In this document: in pieces, positions 13,125 through 13,547 of the stretch
How the letters are laid out: each line of letters opens with the position of its first letter
Numbering within the stretch: the first letter of the stretch is position 1
From: Elusimicrobiota bacterium
GTDB taxonomy: Bacteria; CG03
Length of the DNA stretch: 13,547 bases
Direction: 5' to 3'
NCBI GenBank assembly: GCA_021161625.1
Contig: JAGHAG010000012.1
Coordinates: forward strand, 1-13,547
Program-made: the position numbers and the translations under genes
Notes under the pieces: model-generated
Seen by the model: the letters and a program-made list of their open reading frames with translations, nothing else
Database searches by the model: none
What the model was told of the DNA's origin: nothing

Positions 13125-13547
13125 CAAATTTTACCTCTGTTTTTACTGAAAAAATGTTTTCTCCTGCAAACCCCCTTATTTTTACGGCGTCTTTTTCTGT
13201 TGTGAGATATACTCCATCCTGAAATTTTTTGAAAGTTTTTTGTGAATATCTGAAATGGTCAGGAAATTTTAAAAATTTTTTTACTTTTATATTGTTTTTT
13301 TCAAGAAGTGCTTTAAAAGATAGAGGATTTCCAATCCCGCAGAAAGCACAAACTTCTTTATTATGGAAACAATCCCGATTGTAATTTTCACCTGTTTTCA
13401 GATTTTCAAATTCTTTTATCAGAAGTTCACAGAGAAAAACTTTTTTTTCTGAAATTTTTAATATCTCGTTTTTCAGACTTTCTAATTTTTTTTCATCACA
13501 TAGATTTGCCCTTGTTATAAAAATGATGTCAGTTCTTTTCATTGCAA
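13090..13547 (-). CDS. lpxK: Lipid A 4'-kinase LpxK, C-terminal part
   Basis: This is the C-terminal part of tetraacyldisaccharide 4'-kinase, the membrane-associated enzyme that phosphorylates the lipid A disaccharide. About 150 residues are visible. Recognisable segments are RTDIIFITRAN, the CAFCGIGNPLSF stretch, KFPDHFRYSQ and LTTEKDAVKIRG, which match the LpxK order of GIGNPxxF, FPDHxxY and TTEKDAVK. The Walker A motif would lie upstream. The reading frame continues past the internal Met at 13542 to the window edge, so the gene is cut by the boundary rather than broken. Its stop lies inside the gmhB-like gene. It is the first visible gene of the envelope operon. Confidence 0.9.
   Translation of the reverse strand, partial: AMKRTDIIFITRANLCDEKKLESLKNEILKISEKKVFLCELLIKEFENLKTGENYNRDCFHNKEVCAFCGIGNPLSFKALLEKNNIKVKKFLKFPDHFRYSQKTFKKFQDGVYLTTEKDAVKIRGFAGENIFSVKTEVKFDDNIVKNFLQV

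Overview
The window looks like a chromosomal replication-origin neighbourhood from an AT-rich, uncultured Gram-negative bacterium. All recognisable protein genes lie on the minus strand, so transcription runs from high to low coordinates. The lipid A/KDO/heptose genes imply an LPS-type outer membrane. The combination of AT-rich sequence, an origin cluster without recF, a compact KDO/heptose operon and degenerate short-unit intergenic repeats would fit a candidate phylum such as Omnitrophota or a relative. That placement is a guess from impression only.

Layout in transcription order. (1) Positions 13547 to 8662 hold a tightly overlapping seven-gene envelope operon: the C-terminal part of lpxK (cut by the window edge), a gmhB-like HAD phosphatase, a membrane methyltransferase of the ICMT/PEMT type, an hldE/rfaE1-type heptose kinase, kdsB, kdsA and kdsD/kpsF. 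Every junction overlaps by roughly 4 to 40 bp. (2) Positions 8661 to 8445 are the dnaA control region. It has a perfect-consensus sigma70-type promoter (TTGACA-N17-TATAAT), a tandem pair of DnaA-box-like 9-mers just downstream of the predicted transcription start, and a leader with an 18-codon ORF and two mutually exclusive inverted repeats reaching the dnaA start codon. (3) dnaA is followed by a 192-bp AT-rich gap carrying the same DnaA-box pair in inverted orientation, so dnaA is flanked by two copies of one 23-bp module. This suggests a bipartite oriC. (4) dnaN, a dciA/DUF721 gene and gyrB are translationally overlapped; recF is absent from its usual place. (5) A 200-bp gap between gyrB and gyrA holds three repeat types: an 8-bp array, a 7-bp array and a G/C-rich palindrome. 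(6) gyrA overlaps an archease gene, and the window ends in an 8-bp-periodic degenerate array of 13 units.

Functionally, the right half supplies inner-core LPS precursors (arabinose-5-phosphate to CMP-KDO, heptose phosphate processing, lipid A 4'-kinase). The left half supplies initiation (DnaA, a DciA-type helicase loader), processivity (beta clamp) and supercoiling (gyrase). The least ordinary parts are the two dnaA-flanking box modules, the dnaA leader, and the period-7 and period-8 intergenic arrays. No RNA genes, CRISPR arrays, transposase genes or prophage genes were seen, and no gene-free stretch exceeds about 220 bp.
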